Source: Theropithecus gelada | Taxonomy: Eukaryota; Chordata; Mammalia; Primates; Cercopithecidae | DNA: 64,000 nucleotides | NCBI RefSeq assembly: GCF_003255815.1 | Contig: NC_037682.1 | Coordinates: 47,697,712 to 47,761,711 of the forward strand | Direction: 5' to 3' | Part shown: positions 24,332-35,599 of the stretch, in pieces | Numbering within the stretch: the first letter of the stretch is position 1 | Layout of the letters: each line of letters starts with the position of its first letter | The notes under the pieces: model-generated | The model's input: only the letters and a program-made list of their open reading frames with translations | Told to the model about the DNA's origin: nothing | The model's database searches: none | Program-made: the position numbers and the translations under genes

Positions 24332-26244
24332 CTGTGGGGATAAAGACACAGTGTCAGGGGGAGGCCCACACAGAGTGGAGAAGCCTGGGTTGCCTCTGTC
24401 CAGTCCCAGGGCCAGGCTGGGAGAGATGCCTGCACTAGGCCCCCTGCATCACAACGTGCCACATTTCTCTCCTCAGGGCAGGGGGGACCTGCACGACCGC
24501 CAGGGCAGGCTCTAAAACCCTCCTACTCTGACTTCCATGCTCTCTTCTTCCCCCTATTGATGCTCTCTTCTTTCCCTATTGCCAGCTAAATGTGGAAGCC
24601 CCAAGAACTAGCGTAACTACAGAGGGAAGGAGCTTGGGTCCCTGAAAAGAAAGACATCCGCCAAATACCCACATTGAACTGTTACCTGAGTGGGAAATAA
24701 ACTCCCATTGTGTTCAGCCACTGTGATTTGGAACTGATTGGTTAAGGCATTTAGCTACACCCTGCCCAATAAAAGGTACCCAGCCTGCTGGGGCTGAAGT
24801 TTGCAAAGAAATAAGAAGGGATAGCTAGAGTGGAATGAAGCCCCTCAGAGGCCAGATCTCCATTTGTTCTCCCAACTCCAGGCTCTTTGCTGCTTTTTCA
24901 TGAGTCTGTACCTCCCTCATGTGGTCTCTTTCAGGTTCTATCCTGCCTAGAACTGAAAAAAATGTATGTCTTCCCCATGGTCTTAGACAGCTTTTTAAAA
25001 TGTACCCCCTCTCTCTGTCTTCCTAGGAACTTGCACCACAACATGGTAATGAATTCCCTGTCCTTGGAGGTACTCAAATAGAGGCTGAAAGATCTTTTGT
25101 GAGAGCGACTGTTTGAGGGTTCAGGCATCAGGAGAATTGCACCAGGGATCCCCAAAGGCACCATAACCCATAGGCTCTACTTGACTCCTTTCCAGCCCTA
25201 GGGTAAGGGTGTGAGTGGGAGGGAGGAAGAAGCTGCCGGAGGCCTGGGGCTTCCCAAACATGTGTGGGCTCCTACTCTCTCAGACAGCACCAGTGAAAAG
25301 GAATGCCTGTCCAGAACCACCTGCTCTGGCCCTGGGCCCCCTGCAAAGAGGTTCGGGAGACCCTTTGGTTTGGTTTGGAGGTCTCATCTACTGACCCCCT
25401 GGGCTTCTCTAGCCTGCGGCAGGCATGGGTACCGAGGAGACAGAATCGAGCAGCTTTCTGAGTTTCAAATCCTCCTGCTCAGACTGGATCCTGGGGCAAG
25501 GTCTCTTCTCACAGTCTCCTACCAGGCCCACCGGGACTCTAACATACTGTGCCCTCCCTTGGCCCTGCCCTGGGCGGATGGGCCCCTGCCAGTCAGCCCT
25601 CAGGGGCCTAGATAGTCACTCCCGCCTGCATGTCCTCACTGTACCCCACTCCTCTGGGTTCCCCTTCTCCCTACCTGGCCAAAGCAGTGCCATCTCCAGG
25701 AGGCAGCTCTGGGCTACAGTCTGTAAGGGGTGACACCTTTGTTCTCTGACCTGCCCTCATAGATCACTTGGAGGAGGGCCGAGGTTGCACCCTGTGTCAG
25801 CAGCAGGAGGCAGCTATACTGCCTCTAGGGGCCTCCTTGTTTGCAGTGATGCCCCTCCCCGACCCAGGGGGGTGCCCTGGAAGTCCCAGAACAGTCTTGT
25901 TTGGATTAACCATGGTCACAGGGCCTGACACTCAACCTGGCAGGGATCTGGGAACCAAGAAGTATGTGGACCTTCCAAACCACATTCTGTGTTGGGGGAA
26001 GTTGGGAGCAAAGGGAAGCGACAAAGCTGGCATCGCAGAATGACGGAGTGAGAGCAGTCTGTAGACACCACGTGCTACGAATGGGGAGCTGAGGCCTAGA
26101 AACAGGAAGAGATCTGCCTAAGCTATGCCAAGGGGACACTATTAGTCCTGTTGGTTCAGAGCATTGTGCAATTTTCAGAAAACTGTCTCCTGAGCCACTA
26201 TCAAGTGTGGTCCATATGCATCCTTCCTTCCATCTGTCCCTCCT

Positions 26245-26258
26245 TTCTGTTTTAAAAT

Positions 26259-26301
<43 letters not shown>

Positions 26302-26405
26302 TATTTTGTAGAGATAGGGTCTCTCTATGTTGTCCAGGCTGGTTTTGAACTACTGGCTTCGGGCAAGCCTCCTGCCTTGACTGCCCCAAGTGCTGGGATT
26401 ACTGG
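26245..26405 (-). mobile_element. Old partial Alu with (TTTA)n tail
   Basis: A run of about eleven TTTA units (26259-26302) is followed by TTTTGTAGAGATAGGGTCTC and AAGTGCTGGGATTACTGGC, the 3' part of an Alu left arm in reverse orientation. Confidence 0.75.
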
Positions 26406-26409
26406 CCTA

Positions 26410-26690
26410 TCCCTTCTTTCTTTCACCAGCGCATCATTCTCCCTTCCTCCTTTCCTCTCTCCTTCCCTGCATCCATTCATCCTTTCTTAAATCCATTCAT
26501 GCACTCATCCATCCACTCATCCTCCCTCCCTTCTTTTCTCTCTCCCTCCCTCCCTTCTTTCCTTCTATACATCCATTCATTTTTTTCCCTTCCCTCCTTT
26601 TTTGTTTTTCTTTCTCTCCCTCCCTCTTTCCTGTGTCCCTCCCTCCCTCCCTCCCTTCCATCCATCCATGCACCCATCCATCCATTCCTC
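26410..26690. repeat. Long polypyrimidine simple-repeat tract (+ strand C/T)
   Basis: A + strand tract dominated by CCTT, TCCC and CATC units: TTCCTCC, CATCCATTCATCC, CCCTCCCTCCCTCCC. It produces spurious ORFs on both strands. Confidence 0.9.
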
Positions 26691-27589
26691 ACAAGGCACC
26701 AAGTTCTGCCTGGCAGAGTTGAATAAGGCCTCAATCCAGCCTCAGGGAGCTCCCTACCTAGCTCAGGTGAAGGATACGTTCAGAGACAAGTACAATGCAG
26801 TGGACTGAAAAGCTGAATCCTCAGCCTTATGAACTAGAGGAGACTGGAAAAAGGTCAGAGTAATTTGTGTGCACTTGAGAGAGGCAGGGTAGAGGTTTAA
26901 AGCCATGACTTCCAGATCCAGAAAGACAAGACCTGGGCACCACAGAGGTAGACCAGGAAAGCAACGTGGAAGCAACAGGAAGAGGCCACCACTCTGGCTG
27001 CAAGTTTAATGAGCTCCAGAGCTCTCTCCATCACCAGAGTCGCCAAGGCTCTTGGAGCTAAAACACACATCCTGGTCTGCTGGGTATCTGGCTTCAGAGT
27101 CCCCCTAGAAGGCCCCATCCTGGAGGTTGGTGTTCACAGCCCAGAGACTCCCTGAGGGCAGGGCAGGCCCCCCCAGCTGCACCCCCTGCCCTGGCCTTTG
27201 TATGGGAGGAGAGGAACAAGCACACTGTGGGTGACCGAACGGTGCCAAGAGGCAGGGCCCATTGCTCACTTGGCTCTCAATCCTGGCTGGAGGCCGGAGG
27301 CACCTCCCCTCCTCACTGCCCTATCAGCCAGGACATCCCCTTCCCAAACCGCCCCCCGACATCCATTCTCCACTGTACCCTCTGTTCATATGGGACGCTG
27401 TCTGGGCAGGGTCACTGCCATCAAAGCATGTTTTAGACTTCAGTCTTGGCTACCAGAGGATGCTGTCAACTGGAATCCCAGCTCTGCCCATGCAGCCCAC
27501 AAAGAAAGCCCAAATTTCCCAGCCTGGCACATGAGGCTCTCCACGCCCTGGCCTCATTTAATTTCCCAGGGTCCTCTCCCTGCCTGCAC

Positions 27590-27780
27590 CCAACATTCTT
27601 GCCATATGCACACCTCTGCCATTTCTGACCATAGAGTGTCTCCCCACCTCCGTGGTTTTGTACCTGCTGTTCCTTCTGCTGGAGAGTGCTTCTGTCAATC
27701 TCTGTCTGGAAATATCCCATTCATCCTTCAGGGCCCTACTAAGTGGACCTTCCCCTGAGTTGAGGCTCCCCTTCACAGCC
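27590..27780 (+). repeat. L2 fragment
   Basis: Contains the L2 phrases TGCTGTTCCTTCTGCTGGA and CATCCTTCAGGGCCC followed by a CTTCCCC block. Confidence 0.55.
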
Positions 27781-28666
27781 GTGGCCCACAGGAGGCAGCA
27801 ACTGAAGGGAATCCCCAGGAATCTCTAAATGCACCCTAGGGAGGCAGCAAGCCCATCTCCAACTCCGGCTCTTTAGTGCCTGGGAAGGCTCATGGGAACA
27901 GCCCAGAGAGGGCACTGTTGTCCCAGGAGCTTGGTAACTCCCAGGTGCCCCGTAACTCCCAGGCACCCCCACGGGCCTCAGAGCTCTCATCTCAAGTGTT
28001 TCTCTCAGTTCAGATCCCTATCAGAAAACTCAGGCCTTATAAGATTAGGGTAAAAAGTCTTTGTTTCTCAGGGATCAATGGACAGCCTGTCTAGATTCTT
28101 TCCTCTCTGGGCCCCAGTGCCCAAGGAGTGGAGGATGGGGAGCAGGCAGCAAAAGCCAGGTCCAGGTGCAAAGACCCCTTCCCCAGAGAGTCAGTAGAGG
28201 TGGAGGCCAGGCCTCTCGCCCTGCTCAGGCTCCCTGGGCGCTTGCCTTCCTGTCCTCTGCTACTGGGAGGCCTGATCTTCTCTGTTACAGGCAGAGCCCC
28301 AGCAATATCAAATCCCAAGGGACCCCTAGAGGGTTGCGGGGGAAGATGCCCCAGCCTGCTCAGACCCCAGTGTCCTCCTAAGTCTCAACCAGTAGGAGGT
28401 CAGCCACAGGCACAGCTGGAGCAAGAGCAACGAAGCCCGAGGTCCCTTGTGTCCATTCTCCAGGGCTGGCTGTGCATAGGAAGGAGAGAGGAAAAAGCTC
28501 CCAAAGCTTGAGGACCTACTATGCGCCTTCAGTCCTCACACCATCTTGGTGAGACAGGGTCATATCCCCATTGTGTCAAGGAGGAAATGCAGGTACAGGG
28601 AGGTTCGGGGACTAAGCCAAGGTTTTAACACTCGTGATGAGGCTGAGACTTGGACCCAGGTGTTTT

Positions 28667-29098
28667 TCTTTTGTTTTTGTTTTTGAGATGGAGTCCTGCT
28701 CTGTCACACAGGCTGGAGTGCAGTGGCATGTTTGGCTCACTGCAACCTCCGCCTCCTGGGTTCCCGCCTCAGCCTCCCAAGTAGCTGGGATTATAAGCTT
28801 GCACCACCACACCCGGCTATTTTTTTTTTTTTTTTTTTTTTTAAAGACAGTGTCTCATTCTGTCACCCAGGCTGGAGTGCAATGGTGCAATCTCAGCTCA
28901 CTGCAACCTCTGCCTCCTGGGTTCAAGCGATTCTCCACCTCAGCCTCTTGAGTAGATGGGACTACAGGTGCCCGCCACCACGCCTGGCTAATTTTGTGTG
29001 TGTGTGTTTTTTAGTAGAGATGGGGTTTCATCATGTTGGCCAGGCTGGTCTCAAACCCCTGATCTCAGGTGATTCACCCGACTAGGCCTCCCAAGTGT
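28667..29098 (-). mobile_element. Two Alu elements in tandem, reverse orientation
   Basis: The first, partial, runs from TTTGTTTTTGTTTTTGAGATGG to ACCCGGCTA (about 28667-28819). A T run and TAAAGACAGTGTCTCATTCTG then begin a second, nearly full Alu (to about 29098) that contains a GTGTGTGTG stretch. The second probably landed in the first. Confidence 0.85.
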
Positions 29099-31539
29099 AT
29101 TGAGCTCTAGAACTTAAGCTCTTGCCTCCAGAGTCGCCAAAGCTCCTAGAGCTCAAATGCAGCCCCACCCACTGGAGAGCTGCCCCCGATTGTGTCTAAA
29201 TGGCTCTGTCTAGGAGCTTAACAGGCACAGCCCAGAATCCCTAAGAGCAGGTTGTGCCTATGCCCAGTGATAGAGCAGGGTTACCTGGATCCAAAGACTG
29301 GAGCCAGCCACATCTAAATGCTTCTTAGGCCTCATTGCCCAGAATCTGCTAGCAACTGGGGCAAGAGCAGCCCCCTGGGTGGGGACACTGCCCCTATCTA
29401 GCAAGGTATAATGTCAACAGCAGAGGGACCCTCTGCCTAGTAAGCCTCAGAAAAGCCTATGTGGCAACCCTGGGCTGTCATCCCCGGGGCTGTAGGGTCA
29501 CAGGCAAGAGTAGGGGGCTGCTTCCCACATGAGCTATCTGCTTCCCAATCCAAGCCACCTAGAGACATGGAAGAGTCACCCACAGACTACAAATACACAC
29601 AGTGACCCAAAGCAAACGTCTCATCCACTACCTAAGCACAGACACTGTGCACATGGCACACAAACTGCAACAACGTCCCCACCACACAGTAAACACAGGA
29701 GCCCAGATAGCACTTGCAAAGACACATCGCCATACGCCACCAGAAACACTCGGGTGCTGCACTGCAAGGCGCACACACGCACCACTCGTGCATACACACT
29801 CGGCACACACAGACGATGCAGCAGAGGTAACAGCACAGCATTCGCACTGTGAGCACATGCAGGCCCTGGCTGTGCCCCGGCAGCTCCCTGCAGACCTCTC
29901 TCTCCTGACCCCAGGTGTAACTGACTCAGTGTCTGTCCCCCTCCCACAGGACAGGCAGCTCCAGCCCACCTTGCCTCTGCCTCCTCTGCCTTCCTTGCTC
30001 AGGCTGCCATCTCCCGGATTTCCCGACCCTAGGCTGTGCCTGTCACCCGTGGGCATCCTGATTTTGTGTGACCTGCCAGACTTTGTCTCCCTTCTACATG
30101 CCATGCCTGCAGCAGCTGAGTCCCACCACACCCAGGATCCAGGCCTGCTGGGAAGCCAGTCTCTCCTGGGCTGGTGGTCTGACAGGGGGCACAGAGGGAG
30201 CTCTGCTGGGCAGTCTTCGGGCAACTGTCACCCAGCCTGGCCATGGCAGTTGCCACCCTGTAGAATTTCAAGACAACACAGGCGAGATCGTCTGACAATG
30301 CGGCATAAACCCAAGCTGGTAGTTTCTGGCGTCTTTTTTTCCCCCAAAACGAAATCACAAACCATGAGAGACCCACCAATTGTGTTCTAGAAAGTGGTCG
30401 CCATGGCAACAGAGCAAGGCATCCCATTTCTATGGTAACCAGGGTGGTGAAGCTGTTGGCTGTAAAGTCAGACAAACCTACTAACGATCTGTTTACTTAA
30501 GAAAATGTTTTATAAATTACCAAGTTATTTTTATCATAACCCCACCCCTGAAACCATAAATCAGAAAGGCAATTTACTATCTATTAAAATGACCAATATG
30601 TGCCATGACTTTCATTTATGAATTATTTATGCCACAGTCATCTTTAGAAAATTGTGCTTGCCTTTCGGATGGGAGCTGTTCAGGGGTTCGCCTTGGGGAG
30701 CTGTGTTCATGCAGTCTGGCGTTTCAGGAACAAGGCGATGGCTGTAATGTGGTGCAGGGACCAACATTCCGGTGCAGCTGCTCACTTGCTGTGTGACCTT
30801 GGCGAGTTCCTTCCCCTCTCTGGGCCTCAGTTTCATCATGGGTACAGTGAGGGTTGGATTGGTCCTCTCTGAGGATTCTGAGGCAGGGCAGGGCTGCAGG
30901 CACTGGGGGCATGTGATAACTAATCAGGGGAGCCCTGGCTGACATCCAGGCCCCAGGCCCCCAGAGGCTTCAGGTCAGTTTTTCCGCCTAATTAAATCTG
31001 CCCAGCGGGGGTGTGCAGCCTTTGAGTTAATCCATGCGGAGTCAGTGATGCAGAGCAGGCGGGATGGCCAATTGTCCTAAATAAATTGTCAGTTGAGTTG
31101 GGTTTAGAAACTGAATTAGCCTCATCTGGACTTCCGCGGGCCGGGAATGCCCACAGTGTGCTGGGCCAGCTGGGGGCTGGGAGGGAGGGCAGGGAGGAAA
31201 TGGGATGGTTAGGGGTCCAGTCTCTTTTTTGTTCTGTCAATAAATGCCTGCACCATCAGGCCCAGGAGGCCTGGCCCCTGAGCGCGGTGTCTGGGTGTCA
31301 GATGCTGCACCGGCACAGGGGGCAGTGGATGGGAGGAGCTCCCCAGGGTGCTCCGTGGAGGGTGTGAGTAGAGTGTGTGTGAGCATGTTCTAGGAACACG
31401 GCTGTGTGGCAGCCTGCTTGGGGAAGTCTGCGCTGCGGGGAGTGTTAGGGAGGTGGGCAGTGTCAGTGTGGGATAGGTGTGTCCTGTCTACATGACCTGA
31501 CTCTAGGCCTGTGCACAAGTTTTGTGTAAATGGTCGCTA

Positions 31540-32098
31540 CATGTGCTGTATGTGATTCATGTGTATGTGTGTGGACATACATGGGGTGTGTTTGTATGTG
31601 GACATGTATGGGGTGTGTGGGGAACACATATGGAGTGTTTGCCTGTGTGTATGGAGGCAGGTATGGAGTGGTATGTGTGAGTGTGTGTATGGAGCTTTGT
31701 GTGGTTTGTCGTGTGTGTTTATGTGTGTGCGTGTATGGTGCTATGGTGTGGTATGTGTGTTTGTATGGAGACGTGTGTGGGGTGGTGTGTGTGTGTATGA
31801 CACTATGTGTGGTGTGTGATGTGTGGTGTGTATGTATATGTGTGTCTACACGGCTATGTGTGGTTTGTGTTGTGTGTGTGTATATGGGGCTATATGTGGT
31901 TTGTGGGGTGTGTATGTGTATCTATGGAGACATGTGGGGTGGCGTGTGCAGGGCTACGCAAGTGTAGGTGTGTGCATGTGCATGTGTGAGGTGCTGTGTG
32001 GGGGTGTGTGTGGGCGTGTATATGTGCATGTGTGTGGGGTGGTGTGTGGGGGACTGTGTGTGTGTATTGCGTGTGTGGTGTGGTGTGGNTGCGTGTCT
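31540..32098. repeat. GT-rich minisatellite
   Basis: The + strand is almost wholly G and T, with repeated phrases TATGGAGAC, TATGTGTGGTTTGTG and TGTGTGGGGTGGTGTGTG at intervals of about 40-60 bases. Position 32089 is N. ORFs here are rich in Val, Cys and Trp and arise from the repeat. Confidence 0.9.
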
Positions 32099-33929
32099 GG
32101 GCCATCTCCCAGGGAACCAGGGTCTGGCTGGGCACTCTGGGCACGTGTTCTCCGAGCCGAGACTCAACCCAAGGCCCTGACCATTTTCCATGCCAGAGAT
32201 GGTCACTCCTTCATTACCCCAGGGGTGTGCCCCTTTCCCTGGGACTGTCCTGGACCCAGAGGAAGGTGATAGGCAGAGTGGGGGGCTGAGCCAGCCCAGC
32301 TCAGGAGTCCCCTGCATCTCCACACTGACACTTTCCATCCCAGGATTCAATCTGAGAAAGGGAAGAGCCTCAGTCAGAAAAGGCAGCGCCCCGGCCTCAG
32401 GGAGCGCAGACAGCCAAAGAGACAACGCCCCCGTCACTGAATTCATTCTCTGGACCGTAGACCTGGGTCATATCCAGAAAGAGCCCCCACAACAGCTGGG
32501 CTGGCCCATCCTGAGGTGGCAGGGGTTCCCATGGTACTTTCATCCCAAGATGCATATCTTTGTTTTGAAAGTTGAAACATATAAAATGCACACATCCTGA
32601 AATGGTATTTCTTCCTGTATCCACACATGTCTTACATCGGTGGCACCTTGGGCTTGTGGAAACCTGGTCATTAGAAGCCCAGAGCACTGATGGAGGAGGT
32701 CTTCAGAGGAGGTTGCAAAAGCTGCCTGGTGGGTGGGAATGGAGAGACAGAGGCGCAGCGCGGGGAGGGAGTAGCCCAGGGGTGCAGAGCGCTCAGCAGG
32801 ACCAGAGAGGGAACCACATTCTCCAGGAGCATCAGCACTGGGCTCCAGTGTGGCAATTTCCTCATCAAGTCTTGGCTCAGGCAGTATCCCTCCAGCCCTC
32901 CAGGCCCCTCTGATCCCTCAGGCCCACCTGCCTTCGAGATCCAGTCAATGCAGCTGGAGTCCCATCAGAGGAGGCAGTGGCTGGAGCAGAAACGGCAGGA
33001 CCGTGACGTCACACCCGCCTGCATTTTAGGCCTGACTCAACCAGGTGACCGTAGTCAAGTCACTGTCCCTTTCCGAGCCTTCATCGTCTGCCTCCCAGTG
33101 GTTGTAACAGTGAGTTGAAATAATACACAGAGAGCAAGAAGGAAGTGTTTAGACACACCGCTGAGCCCCCACACAGAGCCTCTTGCCTTGAAGCTCCGGT
33201 GGACCCTCCCGCCCTGGTCCTGTCCAAAGGTTTAGGATCAAAGTGTCTCTGATGTAGAAAAGCCTAGAATCTTCTAGTCATGGAATGGGAACTGCTAAGC
33301 TGAGAGGTGCCTGGGAGTTTAAGGCACAAAACGCCACCACTGTCCTTCAGAGACCTGTCCCTTCCCATGCTCAGCCCATGCAGTGTGAGTGAGGCTGAGC
33401 TTGGTCCAGCAGCAGGTGACCAATGTCCAGTGATGGCCAACCCTTGTCCTGCAGTAAAAGGGGGGAGGGTCACACTGAGGAGACAGCCTCAGAGGGATCC
33501 CATGGGATGGGGCTGGTGGAGCTATCTCTGGATTTAGCAACAAGGAGGCCCTGGTGGGGGCTAAACCCATGCCCCCGGAAGGGTGGTAAGGAGAGCTGGG
33601 AGTAAGAACCCTTCCCTGGAGGTGGTTGGTGGGGAACAAAAGAGGCAGGAGTGGGCAGAGGCTGGTGTGATGGGCAGGATGGCAGGGAAGGGAGAGTTCT
33701 GGGGAGAGTGACTGAGGGGAGATCCAAGCACAGAGCCCAGAGACTCTGGCTCAGTAGTTACGGGTGGGAACAGAAATTCACCTTTAATTTGTGCCCCAGG
33801 TGGCTCTGATGCCACCAGCCAATCCTCACATTTCGGATCCATGGGGCCAGATGAGACCCACATGCTAGGTAGGTCTGATGCATAATGGACCACTGTAGGT
33901 GCTGGGAAGTAGGCAGCATGGTGGAAGGA

Positions 33930-34075
33930 AGGGAGGCCTGGACTTGGCTTCAGAGGCCTGAGTTTGAATCCCAGCTCAGCCACGAACCATATGACTATGG
34001 GCTAGTAACCTCCTGAAGATGCAATTCCATCATTCTTAAAATGGGGACAGTAATAACACACCCTAGGAAGTAAGA
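33930..34075 (+). repeat. MIR element
   Basis: Shows CTGAGTTTGAATCCCAGCTC, TATGACTATGGGCTAGTAACC and CTTAAAATGGGGACAGTAATA in MIR order. Confidence 0.8.
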
Positions 34076-35599
34076 CAACATTGAGGGGTGTGGAGGAAAA
34101 GGCCAGGTGCCTAGGACTTCCCCAGATCCAGGGCAAAATCCCAAGACTGCTGGTTCCCTTGCACACTGGCATTCTGGGAGCTGGTCGAGGCCGCCCTGCA
34201 CAAACATCAAATATCCAAACACAGAATTTTGTTTTTGTTTTTCACAAATTACCAAGAGGTGAGGGAGGTGGGAAGGTGAGCAGCGCAATAGTTAAAGGGA
34301 GAAATGTGTTCGGTTTTAGGCCTTTCTCTCTAATTCTTATGCTTCTGCTACCACTTGCCTGTTAAGGGACCAGGAGCCAAGGACAGCCTGGTGGAAACCG
34401 CCGGTGCGGCGCACAGCCAGCTTCCTGTGGACGAGGCCAAGTGTGTCCAAGACCCAGTCCTGTGGCCTCCAGTCAGTGAGAGACACGGTCCTCGAGGTGA
34501 GGGGGACTTCCTGTCCCCATGCTTGCAGGGTTTTCCACGTGGAACCCTGCCTGCCTCAGGGCTCAGGAGGGAAAGGACACCCAAGGTCGCAGGATGAGTG
34601 GGGCTCAAGCCAGAGCTGCCTACTTTCCCGCCTAACTCTGGTAACAAGACGAGAGATGACAACAGGTTCCTGAGTCTTGGGCAGGCCCTGCTTCCAGGGC
34701 TTTCCATGCACTGTCCCGTCTAAACCCCATGCCAGCCCAGTGCAGTGTTATCACGTCACTCTCTAGATGAGGAGCTGCGATTCAGAGGGATAGAATCTTG
34801 CCTGAGGTCTCAGCACTGGATCAGTCTCTCTGTCCTCGGGAGCAATGGACTTCATCGCCTTTCATAAGCCCCCTAAGCGGCAGGCGGCGCGTGCACAGGC
34901 CCCACTGCGCAAGGTGGCATGGAAGTGCCCTTGTAGCCGGATCTGGCGACTCTGACCTTTCTTGGCCACCAGCAGGTACAGAGGGCCCTAGGGGAGGCCT
35001 TAGGGAGTGTGGTGTGCTGTCCCACAGTGCCCCCTGCAGTCCCACAGGCCAGGAAGCTTGAGTGTTGGCCCCCAGAAGGACCACTCGGGAGCCCATATCG
35101 CACCTGCTCCTGTGGACTGAGAGTTCCTCCTGGAGAGCAGACAGTAAATAAACACGGAGGCTAATGGGGGTCTCCTCTCACCTTCTCCCATTAGCATCTT
35201 AGACTTGGAGGAATACCAGAATCCCACGTGGGAAATTCCTCTTGTGTTTCAGGGCTTAGAACAAGCAGGTGTCTCCTAGTACGCCTGTCTGCATTCCTGT
35301 TAGTAAATGATGAGTCATAAAACCCTTCACATTTTCTCTTTTGCTATGACTGCCAGGGAGCTCGGCTAAATTTAGTGCTCAATTCTAGGAGAATCCTGTA
35401 CCTGGGTTTGGGGTATAGCTATTTCTTTTCTTCATTATACTACATGTATTTTTTCTTCTTTATTTTTAAGGGTTCTGTTGTAGGTGTGTCTTAGGTGCCT
35501 CAAACATTTTTTTGAGAAAGCCACAGATTGGAATAAGAAATACGTGAATAAGATTCCCAGATTAGGCAGTGAGTAGGAAGGCGCTCCATATAGGATGTG

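Larger units (their letters stand above)
24332..35599 (-). other. KCNC1: KCNC1 intron 1, 3' third
   Basis: No coding exon is recognisable. It contains a partial Alu with a TTTA microsatellite (26245-26405), a pyrimidine tract (26410-26690), an L2 fragment (about 27590-27780), a MIR (about 28510-28660), two Alus (28667-29098), GT-rich satellite (31540-32090) and further MIR pieces (about 33930-34075, 34700-34830). The remainder is unique sequence without splice-bounded ORFs. Confidence 0.7.

Noticed and set aside
23753..24343. 196-codon + strand frame opposite KCNC1 exon 2
   Set aside because: It is the antisense of a highly conserved channel exon. Its acidic, repetitive composition mirrors the S4 and pore codons.
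31530..32269. Cys/Val/Gly-rich frames over 31.5-32.3 kb
   Set aside because: They come from a GT minisatellite, not a gene. One passes through the N at 32089.
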